Source: Cercis canadensis
Lineage: Eukaryota; Streptophyta; Magnoliopsida; Fabales; Fabaceae
Assembly (NCBI GenBank): GCA_003255065.1
Contig: QAOA01005801.1
Coordinates: 1,593,540 to 1,657,539 of the forward strand
Length of the DNA: 64,000 nt
Direction of reading: 5' to 3'
Both the position numbers and the translations under genes were made by a program. The notes below the pieces were generated by a model. It was not told where the DNA came from. It did no database searches and worked only from the letters and a program-made list of their open reading frames with translations. Shown here piece by piece: positions 22,338 through 33,335 of this stretch (its first letter is position 1; each line of letters starts with the position of its first letter).

Positions 22338-22497
22338 TCTTTGCAAAAACCGACTAAACCGGCCATGGACCGAACCGGACTGGTTCGGTTTGACTCAGTT
22401 TAACTCAAAAAACCGAACCAAATCGAACCGAGTTTGTCTAGTCTGGTTTTAGTCGATTTGGGGTGAAAACCGGACCGATTACACCCCTACGTCCACT

Positions 22498-23287
22498 CTT
22501 CCAAGGTTGGGGTTCTACTATCAAGGTTATTTGTCAAAGCTTCATTTACAACACTAGTTTTTACAATAAACTTAACCAGAAAACTTCTCTCCCTAGTTTC
22601 TTTATAGAGCTCAATAGAAACTCTCTCCTTCTATCAAACAAAGATAGAAGTCACTCCTTAAATTTCCCAATGACATCTGTTACAAATTCCCAGATTTATA
22701 TGGCACCCAATGATATATAACTTTAACAAAGATTTTACACACAAGTAGTATAGAGTTTATAGAAAAGTTAAATAACTAACTTTGCACATAGGGTTTTTTC
22801 TTTGACAGATTTAATGGATTCTCTTCTCTTTTTTTTTCTTNATTCTCTTCTTTTTTTTTTTTCTTTTTTTTTTTCAGACCTTGGGTCTTCAAATTTTATA
22901 GCAGAAGGTTGAAGATGACCGTTGTCAATAGGTTGGGCTTCTGGTTGCTTGATTTGAGTCCTTAATGACTTGATTTGAGATCATATATCTGATTGAGAGA
23001 CAATCTCTTCTTTTAAAATAATTTCCTTATATAGCACTTATTTCCTTTCTTGTTGCTAATTCTTTTCTTATTTAAATTCCTCAAGTGGGCTTCCTTCCAA
23101 TATCTCTGAGGTCCAGTAGCTGGTCCAGACGAGTTGGGCTTCAGCCTTAGTTGGTGCATTAATTTTGAGGCTTTTATAACAACATGAAGATCTAGCTCTT
23201 GAACTTCTAGCTAGTTCTTTGAACTAGGAAATTGGTTGTGCTTCAAACCTAAGTTTATCACCTAACTTGTTCACTTAGAATAACCAC
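22498..23287. other. Repeat-derived DNA, no gene seen
   Basis: Right continuation of the sequence interrupted by the hAT element. It contains CT-rich DNA at 22830-22875 with one undetermined base at 22841, flanked on both sides by ATTCTCTTCT-type sequence. Confidence 0.5.
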
Positions 23288-24314
23288 TTGAACAAACATG
23301 TTAAGGTTAGCGATAAACAATCCTATTTGATATCATCAAAATTAGGGTTAGGAGAATTGTGGGGCCAACATAAAGAACATGAAGAGCTACAGATGCAAGT
23401 TGATGAATTACTAACTAAAGGGTTAGTGAGGCAGATCATGATGAGTCCATGTGCTATTCCAGCCCTCTTGGTACCAAGAAGAGATGAGTTTTGGCATATG
23501 AGTGTGGATAGCATAGCTATCAACCGAATCACTATCAAGTACAAATTTTCTATTTCCAAACTTTACTGATTTACTTGATCGGTTACATGGTGCTATCATT
23601 TTCTCTAAAATTGTTCTTCGTAGTGGCTATAATCAAATTAGAATGAGGGAAGGAGATGAATGGAAAAACAACCTTTAAAACAAGAAATGGTCTTTATGAA
23701 TGGCTGGTTATGCCATTGGGGTTCTCAAATGCACCTTGGTAGGATGTTAGTATGGATTTTGTTGTGGGTTTGCCTCCCACTCAAAGAAGCAAGAACTCTA
23801 TTATGGTGGTTGTTGATCGTTTTTAAAAAATGGCTCATTTTGTTCCTTGCAATAAAATTGTGATGCTTCTCTTGCTTTATATCTCTATTTCAAGGAGATT
23901 GTAAAGCTTCATGGCATTCCAAAATCCTTCACTTTAGATCGTGACTTGAAATTCATGAGTCACTTTTGGAGGACATTATGGAGGAAACTGGGCATTGAAT
24001 TGCAATTCAGCATCACTTGTGATCCACAAATTGATGGCCAAACCAAAGTTGTTAACATAACTTTGGGAAATTTGTTGAGAAGTTTGGTGAAAAAGAACAT
24101 TAGAGAGTGGGATTTGCTTCTACCTCATGCTGAATTTGCTTACAACAAGTCCATTAGTCAAACTACTGGATGCAACCCATTTGAAGTTGTGTATGGCTTG
24201 AATCCAAATAGTCCTTTAGACTTGGTTCCTCTTTCCATTAAACATCAATTCAATAGAGATGTTGATGCTAGAGCTAAGTTCATTAAAAATTTGCATAAGA
24301 AGATTAGAGCGAAA

Positions 24315-24366
<52 letters not shown>

Positions 24367-24680
24367 AGAACCAAAAGTATCAAGCTCAAGCAAATAAGCA
24401 TAGGAAGTTTGTAGAATTCAAAGAAGGAGACTTGGTGTGGATCCATCGTAGAAAAATATGCTTTCCTCATGGAAGATTTGCGAAGGTCAAGCCTACAACC
24501 GATGGTCCTTTCAAAGTATTAAAGAGAATTTGAGAAAATGCCTCTAAGATAGAACTTCATACTGAATATGGAATTTTTGACATTCTTATTGTTTCAGATC
24601 TCATTCCTATTCATGAAGACATTGAATACTTGAGGACAAGTCCTTTTCAACCAGGGAAGCTTGATACAGGAGCATCTGAA
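23288..24680 (+). pseudogene. Ty3/gypsy pol fragment, RT joined to integrase by deletion
   Basis: RT fingers (about 23360-23570, with LLTKGLVRQIMMSPCAIPALLVP) and part of the palm (about 23590-23730, [24 protein letters not shown]) run straight into the integrase core (DVSMDFVVGLPPTQRSKNS, about 23745). The RT active site, RNase H and integrase zinc domain are therefore missing. Integrase continues through LDRDLKFMSHFWRTLW (23935), DGQTKVVN, AEFAYNK and the C-terminal GDLVWIHRRK...DGPFKVLKRI (about 24430-24530). Further frameshifts lie at about 23575, 23660 and 23865, and a stop at 24532. A pure A run sits within the integrase C-terminal region. It is chromovirus-like, similar in type to the remnant at the window start. 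Confidence 0.88.
24317..24365 (+). repeat. Poly(A) run of 49 inside the integrase frame
   Basis: Forty-nine consecutive A after GCGAAAAT, encoding a run of Lys without breaking the frame. It expands a Lys-rich linker between the integrase core and its C-terminal domain. Confidence 0.95.
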
Positions 24681-25518
24681 CAAGAAATACAAAGCCTAGT
24701 CCAAGCATTGGTACATGCCCAAGCTTTGTTGATCAAGCTGTCTGAGATTTCAAAATCTGTACCAACTTTGATTGAAGAATTGGGCATGTAAATCAACCCC
24801 AAATTTGGTACATGAGTAGGCATTAAAAAGTTGTGGATGTCTATTTTCAAATGAATCAAGAATCAGCCAATTTTGAATTTTCTAGAAGAAGTTATGATAT
24901 TTTCTTTAGTTTCTGCTAGTCAAAATCAGCATTAAATAATAGACTCTTGAAACTTGTTTAGTTTGCCTAGAATATTTTAATGCTTTTATATTTGTTATTT
25001 CCTATGCCTGGAGGGTTGTTCCATGGCTAGTTTATATTCACATCCATGTAAACATTCAAAAGAAGAACTTTGAGTGATTATTGAATGAATAGAAAAGCTT
25101 TGTGCTTTCTTCTCCAAGTTTTTGTATCTCTTTTGGTGAATTCCATTGAGTGCTGAGCTTAACCTAACATTTTTGTATCTCTTTGAAGGACTCTAGAGGG
25201 TGGTGAGTGTGCTTTGTATCTCTAAGGTTTTGGGTTCCTTGCAGGGGTGGGCTTAAATCTATCCAACCTATTTTCTATTTTCGCAACTGTTAGACCCCTC
25301 TCTGTTTGAGGCTTGTTCTAAGTTTTCCTTTATCCAAATTGAGTGTGTCATATTTCATTTTGATAGTTCTGAGTCTCACCTTTGACCATGTTTTGGAATC
25401 ATCTAATTTGGACTTATAAACTAAAAGTTATAGCCAAAACAAAATCACTGCCACATAGACTACAAATTACCTTACTTATTCCCTATTACGGTTTCAACCC
25501 ATATTAATCCATTAGCAG
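24681..25518 (+). other. 3' noncoding/LTR-like tail of the gypsy fragment
   Basis: No gene seen. The part at 25070-25260 has repeated TTTTGTATCTCT words and a leader-like GGGTTCCTTGCAGGGGTGG, resembling an LTR R-U5 region. Ends could not be fixed. Confidence 0.4.
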
Positions 25519-25874
25519 TGTTATAGAAATTAAGCAAGAAAGTAAACAGATAAACAGATACACACACAAATTGACTTGGTTCACCCAATTAGGGCTACGT
25601 CCACGGGCAGTGGTAGATCAAAGTTTCACTATAGAATCAAGAATACAACACTAACCTCTCTTTTACTCTTTCTGTCTGTCTCTTAACCCTAGAAACAAAG
25701 GGTGAATTTATAGCCTTTGTTTTACAGCTAGAGTCCCTAGAATACTAGGATTAGGATTCTCGTTACACTAGGACTACTCTATAAGACATACTAGACAAAT
25801 TAGGATTCTACTAGGACTCCTCTATAAGACAAACTAGACATATTAGAATTCTAAATAGACTAGGATTCAAGACA
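25519..25874 (-). repeat. copia 3' LTR
   Basis: 356 bp; begins TGTTATAG and ends CAAGACA on the given strand (TG...CA). It is followed at 25875 by the polypurine tract read on the reverse strand, CCAAGGTGGAGATTTGTAAA then GGA, the classic copia form. Confidence 0.88.
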
Positions 25875-25958
25875 TCCTTTACAAATCTCCACCTTGGATT
25901 GAATCCTCTTCATCCACAAGTGGCTACTCCAGACTCTACTGCTGCCTGCCCCTTAGGG

Positions 25959-28900
25959 CTATCTCCAACTGTCAACATTTAGCAAGTCCAAACAATGCAT
26001 GAACTTGCTTTTAGGAACGGGCTTACTGAACATATCTACTGGATTATCCTGAGTGCCAATCTTCTGAACCTTGATTCTATTTTTTGTACAGATGAAGTGA
26101 TAACGGACATCAATGTGCTTTGTTCTATCATGATGGACCTGATCCTTGGTCAAATAAATAGCACTTAAACTATCACAGAATATGATAGCTTGATCCTAAG
26201 GAAGGCCAAGGTCACCAAGCTAGATCCCTTCCTTAGCTACCTCTGTCAATGCCATATACTTAGCTTCTGTGGTAGATAAAGTAACTGAAGGCTAAAGAGT
26301 AGCCTTCCAACTGACAAGAGAACTACCAACTGTGAATACATAGCCTGTCATTGATCTCCTAGCATCCACATCTACAGCATAGTCTGAATCTGAATAACCA
26401 GCAAGCACACAACCTGTATCACCTCTATAGATCAACCCAACATCTGATGTACCTCTCAAATATCGAAAGATACGCTTCACATCCTTCTAGTGTTCCTTCC
26501 CAGGTTGACTCAGAAATCTGCTCACTACACTGATTGCATGTAAAATATCTGGCCTCGTGCACACCATAACATACATGAGACTTCCCACTGCACTAGCATA
26601 CGGAACTCGAGTCATATACTTCAAATCTGGGTGAGACTGAGGTGCAAGAGCTATAGAAAGATGAACATTAGCAACTGAAGGAGTACTTAGAGGTTTCACT
26701 GTGGACATCCTAAAATGGGATAGAACCTTCTTAATGTAGCCCTTCTGAGATAAGAAAAGCTTTCTCTAAGTACGATCCCTGTGAATCTCCATACCCAAAA
26801 TCTTCTCAGCCTTTCCCAAATCTTTCATGTCAAACTCTGCACTAAGTAGGGACTTCAACTTCTGAATTGCAGACTTGTCTCGAGATGCAATGAACATGTC
26901 ATCCACATACAGAAATAGATAAATGAAATAATCATCCTCTACCTTACTATGATACACGTAACAGTCATAAAGACTCCTGTTGTACCCGTGATCAATCATG
27001 AAGTTGTCAAATCTCTTGTACCACTGCCTGGGAGATGGCTTCAGCCCATACAGAGATCTCTGAAGTCTACAGACATGGTCCTGTTTTCCCTGAACCACAA
27101 ATCCCTCTAGTTGACTCATCAAAATCTCCTCCTCAAGCTTTCCATGTAGAAAAGTTGTCTTTACATCAAGTTGCTCAAGCTCCAAGTCCTGATGTGCTAC
27201 TAATGCTAGCAGCACTTAGATAGAAGTGTGTCTTACCACTGGTGAGAAGATCTCATTGTAATCCACACCCTCTTTTTTACTGTAGTCTTTTGCAACTAGA
27301 CGGGCTTTGTATCTAATGCCTTCAGCCCCTGGGGTACCAAACTTCTTCTTAAAAATCCACTTGTAGCCTACTACACTTCTTCCTGCTGAGATTTAACTAA
27401 CTCCTATGTCTGGTTCTTGTGAAGAGACTCCATATTCTCACCCATTGCACCAACCCACTAAGTAGACTCAGCCCCTTTGATGGCTTCCTGATAGGTAGAA
27501 GGGTCTGGAGACTCTACCTCCTCTGCCACCTGCAGGGCATATGCCACCATGTCTTCAAAACCATATCTTTGAGGGGGCCTGACTTATCTGCGAGGTCTGT
27601 CAACAATAATACTATGTGATTGTGTCAGCATAACACCATATTCATCGTGAGGCTCATCAGTAACCTCATCAGCCTGAGGTAAGTCACCCTGTTTGCTGTT
27701 AGGAGTCAATTCAAACTCCACCTGTTTGGTGACACTATCTTGCTTTCCTGAAACATCAAACTCCAATCTCGGGTGAAGCATGTAATTTTCATCAAAGGTA
27801 ACATTCCTAGAGAGAATTACTTTCTTTTTAGATTGAGACCAAATTCTATATCCCTTCACCCTATTTTCATAGCCCATAAACAACCCTTTCTTGGCCCTCG
27901 GTTCCAACTTACCCTCACTAGCATGATAATAAGAAGGACAACCAAATATTCTAAGACCAAAGTAATCAACAGGTTTTTTCAGACCATACATGAATGGGTA
28001 TTTTATAGTCTAAGGCAGTAGCAGGAGATCGATTCACTAGATAACAAGCTGTATTAACAACCTCAGCCCAGAAACTTTGACTCAGACCAGCATTAGAGAG
28101 CATGCAACAAACTCTCTCCAACAGTGTCCTATTCATCCTCTCTGCAACACCATTATGTTGTGGGGTTTCTCTAACAGTATGATGTCTAATGATGCCTTGA
28201 GACTTACAAAACTCATTGAACTCCTTAGAACAGAACTCTAAGCCATTATCAGTTCGAAGATGTTTGATCTTCTTTCCCATCTAATTCTCAACAAGAATCT
28301 TCCACTGCTTAAAGACTTTGAAGGCTTCACTCTTCTGCTTCAACATGAATACCTAGGTCTTCCTTGAGTAGTCATCAATAAATGACACAAAATACCTAGC
28401 ACCTCCAAGAGACAGAACCCGAGATAGGCCCCAACAATCTGAGTGAATGTAGTCCAGAGTGGCCCTCATACTATGAACTACTTTTGGGAATTTACTCTTG
28501 TGCTGCTTCCCAAAAATGCAGTGTTCACAAAACTAGAGTTCTTCTACCTTGCATCCTCTAAGAAGGCCTTGTTTACTCAGAATTGACATTCTTCTTTTAC
28601 TCATATGCCCAAGACTCATGTGTCAGATCTTGGTTTGATTAGACCCAGATTTTTTAGAACCAAAAACAAAAGATACTAAACCTGTCACTGTGGAGCCTTG
28701 TAAGGCATAAAGGTTACCCTGCTTAACTCCTTTCATGACGACTGTGGCACCCTTACTATTCAACATCTCTCCCTTTCAATTCTGCATAAGAAGCCTTTGG
28801 TGTCCATGACACCCAAAGATATCAGATTCTTCCTTAGCTCTGGAACATGTTGAACGTCAGTAACAGTTCTCACCACCCCATCATGCATCCTGATCTGAAT

Positions 28901-29870
28901 GGTACCAATACCGATCGTTTTGCAAGGCGCATCATTGCCCATTAAAATGTTTCCTCTATCTCTCTTCTCATATGTTGAAAACTAGTCCTAGAAGGACACA
29001 TATGATACGAGCAGCCAGAGTCTAGCACCCACTAATTTGACGGGTGCTGATGATCAACAACTGCAAGAACTAAGTCTGATTCTGAAGAAGATTCTCCTTT
29101 GGCTATAGCAGCAATTGAATTCCTCATATTATTATTATTATTCTTTGGACATTCATATTTCCAATGTCCCGGTTTCTTGCAGTATCAACAGATGTCCTTT
29201 GGATCCACCTTCGGTTCCATCTTGGACTTGTTCTGACATTTTCCCTTCTTCTTCCACTTGCCCTTATTAGAAACTGTGGTCACCAGCCCAACTACAGGAC
29301 TATCATCACCATTACCAGATGCTTGTTGCCAGATTTCTCACATATGAAGGCTAGATCTGACTTCTTCCAGAGTGATGCAATCCTTACCAATATAGTAAGA
29401 ATTGACAAAATTCTCATAGGATGCTGGTAAGGAGACTAACAGAATTAGGGCAGTATCTTGATCATCTATCTTCTCATCAATGTTTCTTAGATCCATCATA
29501 ATTGAGTTCAGTTCATCTAGATGATCTTTCAGAGGTGTACATTCCTTCATACGGAGAGCAAATAGACATTTTTTCAATAGAAGCTTGTTAGTTAGAGACT
29601 TCGTCATGTACAGGCTCTCTAACTTTAGCCACAGACCAGCCACAGTTTCTTCATAAGCGACTTCATATATGACTTCGTCTGCTAGGCAGAGTAAGATAGT
29701 TGAATGAGCTTTCTCTTCTAACTCAACAAACTCAATGTCAGTCATCCCTGCAAGTCGTAGTTTGGATAAAGGCATTTAGATTCCCTGTTGTTTCAACAAA
29801 GCACGCATCTTGATGAGCCATAGACTGAAACTATTTTTTCCAGTGAATTTCTCAATCTTCAGATTGTGCG
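25959..29870 (-). pseudogene. copia gag-pol polyprotein, decayed
   Basis: Read leftward: gag (29870-29200, with the UBN2-like block ALRMKECTPLKDHLDELNSI near 29550); CCHC zinc knuckle 29190-29149 with a stop at its second residue; protease motif LDSG at about 29025-29014; pre-integrase region near 28940-28760 (VTDVQHVPELRKNLISLG); integrase core 28280-27966 (LRTDNGLEF, TPQHNGVAERMNR) and C-terminal part 27991-27584 (RIFGCPSYYH, KKGLFMGYENRVKGYR); RT 27215-26766 with active site YVDD at 26909-26898; RNase H 26480-25959 (GYSDSDYAVDVDARRSMTGY). Multiple stops and frameshifts interrupt it, densest between 28290 and 28760. Family assignment to the Tork/TNT1-94 type rests on the integrase and RT wording. 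Confidence 0.88.
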
Positions 29871-29914
29871 ACATCTTGCTCTATCAAACAAAAAACAAAC
29901 GAGATGATCCTGAA

Positions 29915-29926
29915 GCTCTGATACCA
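29915..29926 (-). promoter_or_regulatory. Primer-binding site, initiator tRNA-Met
   Basis: On the reverse strand, TGGTATCAGAGC lies 2 nt inside the 5' LTR. This is the standard copia site complementary to the 3' end of initiator Met-tRNA, where minus-strand DNA synthesis starts. Confidence 0.93.
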
Positions 29927-29928
29927 CT

Positions 29929-30282
29929 TGTTACGGAAATCGAGCAAGAAAGTAAACAGATAAATAGATGCACACACAGAGTTACGTGGTTCACCCAATT
30001 AGGGCTACATCCACGGGCAGTGGCAGATCAAAGTTTCATTATGGAATCAGGAATATAACACTCAACCTCTTTTTTACTCTTTCTGTTTGTCTCTTAATCC
30101 TAGAAACAAAAGGTGAATTTTTAGCCCTTGTTTTATAGCTAGAGTGCCTAGAATACTAGGATTAGGATTCTAGTTAGACTAAGACTCCTCTATAAGACAA
30201 ACTAGACAAATTAGGATTCTACTAGGACTCCTCTATAAGACAGACTAGACAGATTAGAATTCTAAATAGACCACTACCAACT
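29929..30282 (-). repeat. copia 5' LTR, truncated at outer end
   Basis: Matches the 3' LTR along its length (GGGCTAC.TCCACGGGCAGTGG block, repeated ACTAGGACTCCTCTATAAGAC phrases) up to AATTCTAAATAGAC, then diverges into CACTACCAACTG. The terminal ~14 bp present in the other LTR are absent. Confidence 0.85.
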
Positions 30283-31401
30283 GTAAGAAAGGAAAATATG
30301 TATCATGGAACCTCAACCTTCCTTCCATAACAGTTCCAAACCTGAAGAAGACCACTAAGGTAATGAGAACAATGACAAATGTGGGACATGTTTATTCTTT
30401 CTACAAAGCTCAAGTTAAGGCTCCTTATAGCATAAAAGTGAAGGTTGAACCTTAAATTTTGCATTTCAATTCAACCACCCAAGTTCTTTCCTTTGATGTC
30501 ATTTTCCAATCAAATAAAGAGAAGCATAGAGATTACAAATTTGGGAGCCTAAAATGGACAAATGGGAAGCATATTGTGAGGAGCCCACTGGCTGTGAGGA
30601 CCATAAAATTTGATTTATGAAGATAAATTTGGTGAAATAATAATTGTACCAAGTTCTAGGTTTAGATATTTGTCACTTGTTAGACTCTGGAATCATTCTA
30701 ATCAAAAGAAAGCTGAAAGCCCAAATGATGAAACAACCAACCTCCTTGTGTAACCAACGGAGTAGGCCATAAAGACCTTTGCCGGTGACAATGAGTACTA
30801 TTCACATTTGTCTAAAGAATTCAATTTCTCAATCATCATGCAATCTTTGGTGATTTTAATATTTACAAAGATAAAGCATTTTTGGGAGAGAAAAATTAGT
30901 GATTGAGACAGAGGGTAATTTTTTGGTGAAGAGTTATGAAAAAGCATCAGTTGTGCTTGAGAGAAGGGAAATGGTGCAAATTGTATGATGTTGAAGGGAG
31001 AGAGTATTTGGATATGAGTGTTGGGAATTGCTAGACCTCCACATTATAGAATGGGAAGGTCATAATATCAGATTTGGCCAATATGGTGGTGGTCGGAGAG
31101 TGGAAGAGTTGCAAAGAGAGGGAGGGGCATGGGTTGCTATGGGGACAATAAGGCAAAGATAGAGAAAGAGAAGTTTTTTTTTTTTTTTTGTTAAGGTGCC
31201 ATGTAATCACTTAAATTTTTTTAAGGTGTCACGTCACTACTTAACATGCCACGTGGACTTTTCGATCCAACCTCACTAACTGACCTAGATGAATAACTAA
31301 ATTGGTTGACAGAACATAAATTGAAAGACTAAAGTGGCACAAAAGAATTTTATATCTTTGACTGTAATTATTTTAAAACTTTATGTGAAAATCACATTTA
31401 A
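30283..31401. other. Repeat-like intergenic DNA
   Basis: No reading frame with a recognisable domain. The part at 31170-31290 contains a T run and the phrases AAGGTGCCATGTAATCACTTAA and AAGGTGTCACGTCACTACTTAA, a diverged local duplication. Confidence 0.45.
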
Positions 31402-31855
31402 GAATTTGTTATTTGTTTTAAACTCAATGTTGACGCTGCTGTGTTTGAGGATATGCATAAGGGCAGTATGGGATTGGTTGTGCGAGATGAACATGGAGAA
31501 TGTTTGGAGTTGCTTCAAAACCTTGTCCTTCGCTTTTCTCTCTATCTCTTATGGAAGCTTGGGCGGTTTGTGAGGCTATTTTGCTAGTTCGAGATATGCA
31601 ATTTTTGGATTTCTTGGTAGAAAGGGATTGTCAGGTCATCTGGAATAGCCTTATCCATGGTTCTTCGGATAGCTTTGAGATTGGGATTGTTTTCGAGGAT
31701 ATTATAGTTATGTTATCTTCATTTAGATCTTGTTCTTTATCTTGGATTCGTTGTGCTGGCAATATGGTTGCCCATCAACTAACTCGTTAGTCTTGATAGC
31801 TTGATGATGTTGTGGTTTGGGTTGAGGATTACCCTCCCTTCATCTCTGATGTACT
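31402..31855 (+). pseudogene. RNase H domain fragment (non-LTR retrotransposon/RVT_3 type)
   Basis: Starts EFVICFKLNVDAAVFEDMHK (catalytic Asp in NVDAAV), GLVVRDEHGECL, then after a frameshift near 31500 continues ALL-type helix EAWAVCEAILLVRDM, FLVERDCQVIWNSL, LSWIRCAGNMVAHQLTR, and after stops at about 31788-31800 LDDVVVWVEDYPPFISDVL. This is the RNase H-like domain found at the C-end of plant LINE polyproteins and of related plant 'RNase H-like' genes. Catalytic Asp/Glu/Asp positions are visible, but it is frameshifted and runs into a poly-T and assembly gap, so it is a fragment. Confidence 0.8.
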
Positions 31856-31866
31856 TTTTTTTTTTT

Positions 31867-32144
31867 NNNNNNNNNNNNNNNNNNNNNNNNNNNNNNNNNN
31901 NNNNNNNNNNNNNNNNNNNNNNNNNNNNNNNNNNNNNNNNNNNNNNNNNNNNNNNNNNNNNNNNNNNNNNNNNNNNNNNNNNNNNNNNNNNNNNNNNNNN
32001 NNNNNNNNNNNNNNNNNNNNNNNNNNNNNNNNNNNNNNNNNNNNNNNNNNNNNNNNNNNNNNNNNNNNNNNNNNNNNNNNNNNNNNNNNNNNNNNNNNNN
32101 NNNNNNNNNNNNNNNNNNNNNNNNNNNNNNNNNNNNNNNNNNNN
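31867..32144. other. Assembly gap (278 N) with poly-T / poly-A shoulders
   Basis: Unknown bases flanked by T residues up to 31866 and 76 A residues at 32145-32220. The sequence cannot be read here, and any frame crossing it is an artefact. Confidence 0.99.
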
Positions 32145-32220
<76 letters not shown>

Positions 32221-32224
<4 letters not shown>

Positions 32225-32948
32225 CTGCCACTTTGTAAGTTCCTCCAAAGAAACAAAATCTTCAAACAAATCTCAAAATTATACTTCCAAGAAAGATGTA
32301 TAAACTATTATTCCGATTTTCAAGAAGTCTCTAAATTATATTTTTGGTTCAGTTTACAAAACTTTTCAAAGTAAAAAGGAGGCTGTTACGGAGAAGGAAA
32401 AGGGGGAGCTGGAGGAGAAGAAGACAGCTAAGAAAAATATTTTAAATTTTATCTTTTTAATAAAATTTTACTTCAAGTTGATACTCTATTTTCTCTTAAT
32501 TACTCTATGGTCACACCATCTGTGAGTTAGTTGGTCCTTGTTTATTTTTTCTAATTTAAAAGAGAAAATAGGGACAAAGCGTATCAATTCCAGCAAATGG
32601 CGAAAGGATAATTAAGGTTCTGACTAAGGTTGGATTAATAATGTGGAACATTATTGCTTGATTGATTATGTAAGATTAAGAATCAAATTAAAATCCAATT
32701 CATACTGACATAATGCTTAAAATTGAAAGAGAGGGGTGACAAGAGATTGAACACATGAATTTATAATATTTTTTTGAAACCTTGTACCAAACATGGGAAT
32801 ATTAGTTTCCAAAGTCGAGATTCCCAGGAAACTAAAAAGAATCCGTCTATCAAACACCCCCTAAATGTTTCTTTGTGGATATCAAAGTTTAATCGAGTAT
32901 TTCCATTGATGCCAGAATTTTACTATATTTGTTAGGATATAAAGTTTT
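32221..32948. other. Intergenic, no gene seen
   Basis: AT-rich DNA with a GAAGGAAAAGGGGGAGCTGGAGGAGAAG purine stretch near 32390-32425; nothing else supportable. Confidence 0.45.
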
Positions 32949-33335
32949 GGGAAAAGTTCTAAAAACCCCCCTGAACTATGCTCTTGTTGCGCTTTATCCC
33001 CCATGCTTCAAAAACGTAGGAAATACCTCCTTGAACTTTCACGTCTGTGCATTAATGTGCACATGATGCGATTAATCTGGGCCATAGTGCAATTTTATAG
33101 GAGTATAAATGAAAATAAATTTATAAAAATTAGGGTCAAAAAGTAATATTCAAAGAGTTTTAGAGTCAAATTATAATATTCAAATCCCTTCTTCTGTCCA
33201 TAAATGGACGGACGTCAGGGTCATAGGGGTAAAGTGCACATTTTGAAAGTTCAAGGAGGTCTTTCCTACGTTTTTGAAGCATGAGGATAAAATGCAACAA
33301 GAACATAGTTCAGGGGGGGTTTTAGGACTTTTCCC
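32949..33335. mobile_element. MITE with ~100-bp terminal inverted repeats
   Basis: 387 bp. The left end GGGAAAAGTTCTAAAAACCC pairs with the right end (reverse complement GGGAAAAGTCCTAAAACCCC), and similarity continues about 100 bp inward through GCTTCAAAAACGTAGGAAA and CCTCCTTGAACTTTCA. Flanks TAAAGTTTTG / TAAATTTTG look like a 9-10 bp target duplication with one change. Long inverted repeats plus a 9-10 bp duplication suggest a MULE-derived MITE. Confidence 0.85.

Larger units (their letters stand above)
20886..22497. mobile_element. Non-autonomous hAT element with 8-bp target duplication
   Basis: The element spans 20894-22489 (1,596 bp) between two identical copies of CGTCCACT (20886-20893 and 22490-22497). 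Its ends are TAAGGGTGTAA and TTACACCCCTA, imperfect inverted repeats of the hAT type, and the subterminal regions are full of CCGAACCG/CGGTTCGG words on opposite strands. There is no transposase, so it would depend on a hAT enzyme supplied elsewhere. The interior holds an (AT)n array and gene-like sequence. One undetermined base lies at 21074. Confidence 0.88.
25519..30282 (-). mobile_element. Ty1/copia element (Tork/TNT1 type), reverse orientation
   Basis: Bounded by two direct LTRs (25519-25874 and 29929-30282), with primer-binding site, gag, protease, integrase, RT and RNase H in copia order reading right to left. Integrase precedes RT, which defines Ty1/copia. Total about 4.76 kb. The right (5') LTR lacks its last ~14 bp and no 5-bp target duplication was found, so the outer right edge is damaged. 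Many stops make it non-autonomous. Confidence 0.9.

Noticed and set aside
24317..24365. Poly-Lys as a nuclear localisation signal
   Set aside because: A pure A homopolymer is better explained by slippage.
31779..32303. Several frames crossing the run of N
   Set aside because: They consist of unknown residues and Lys/Phe runs produced by the gap and its A/T shoulders.
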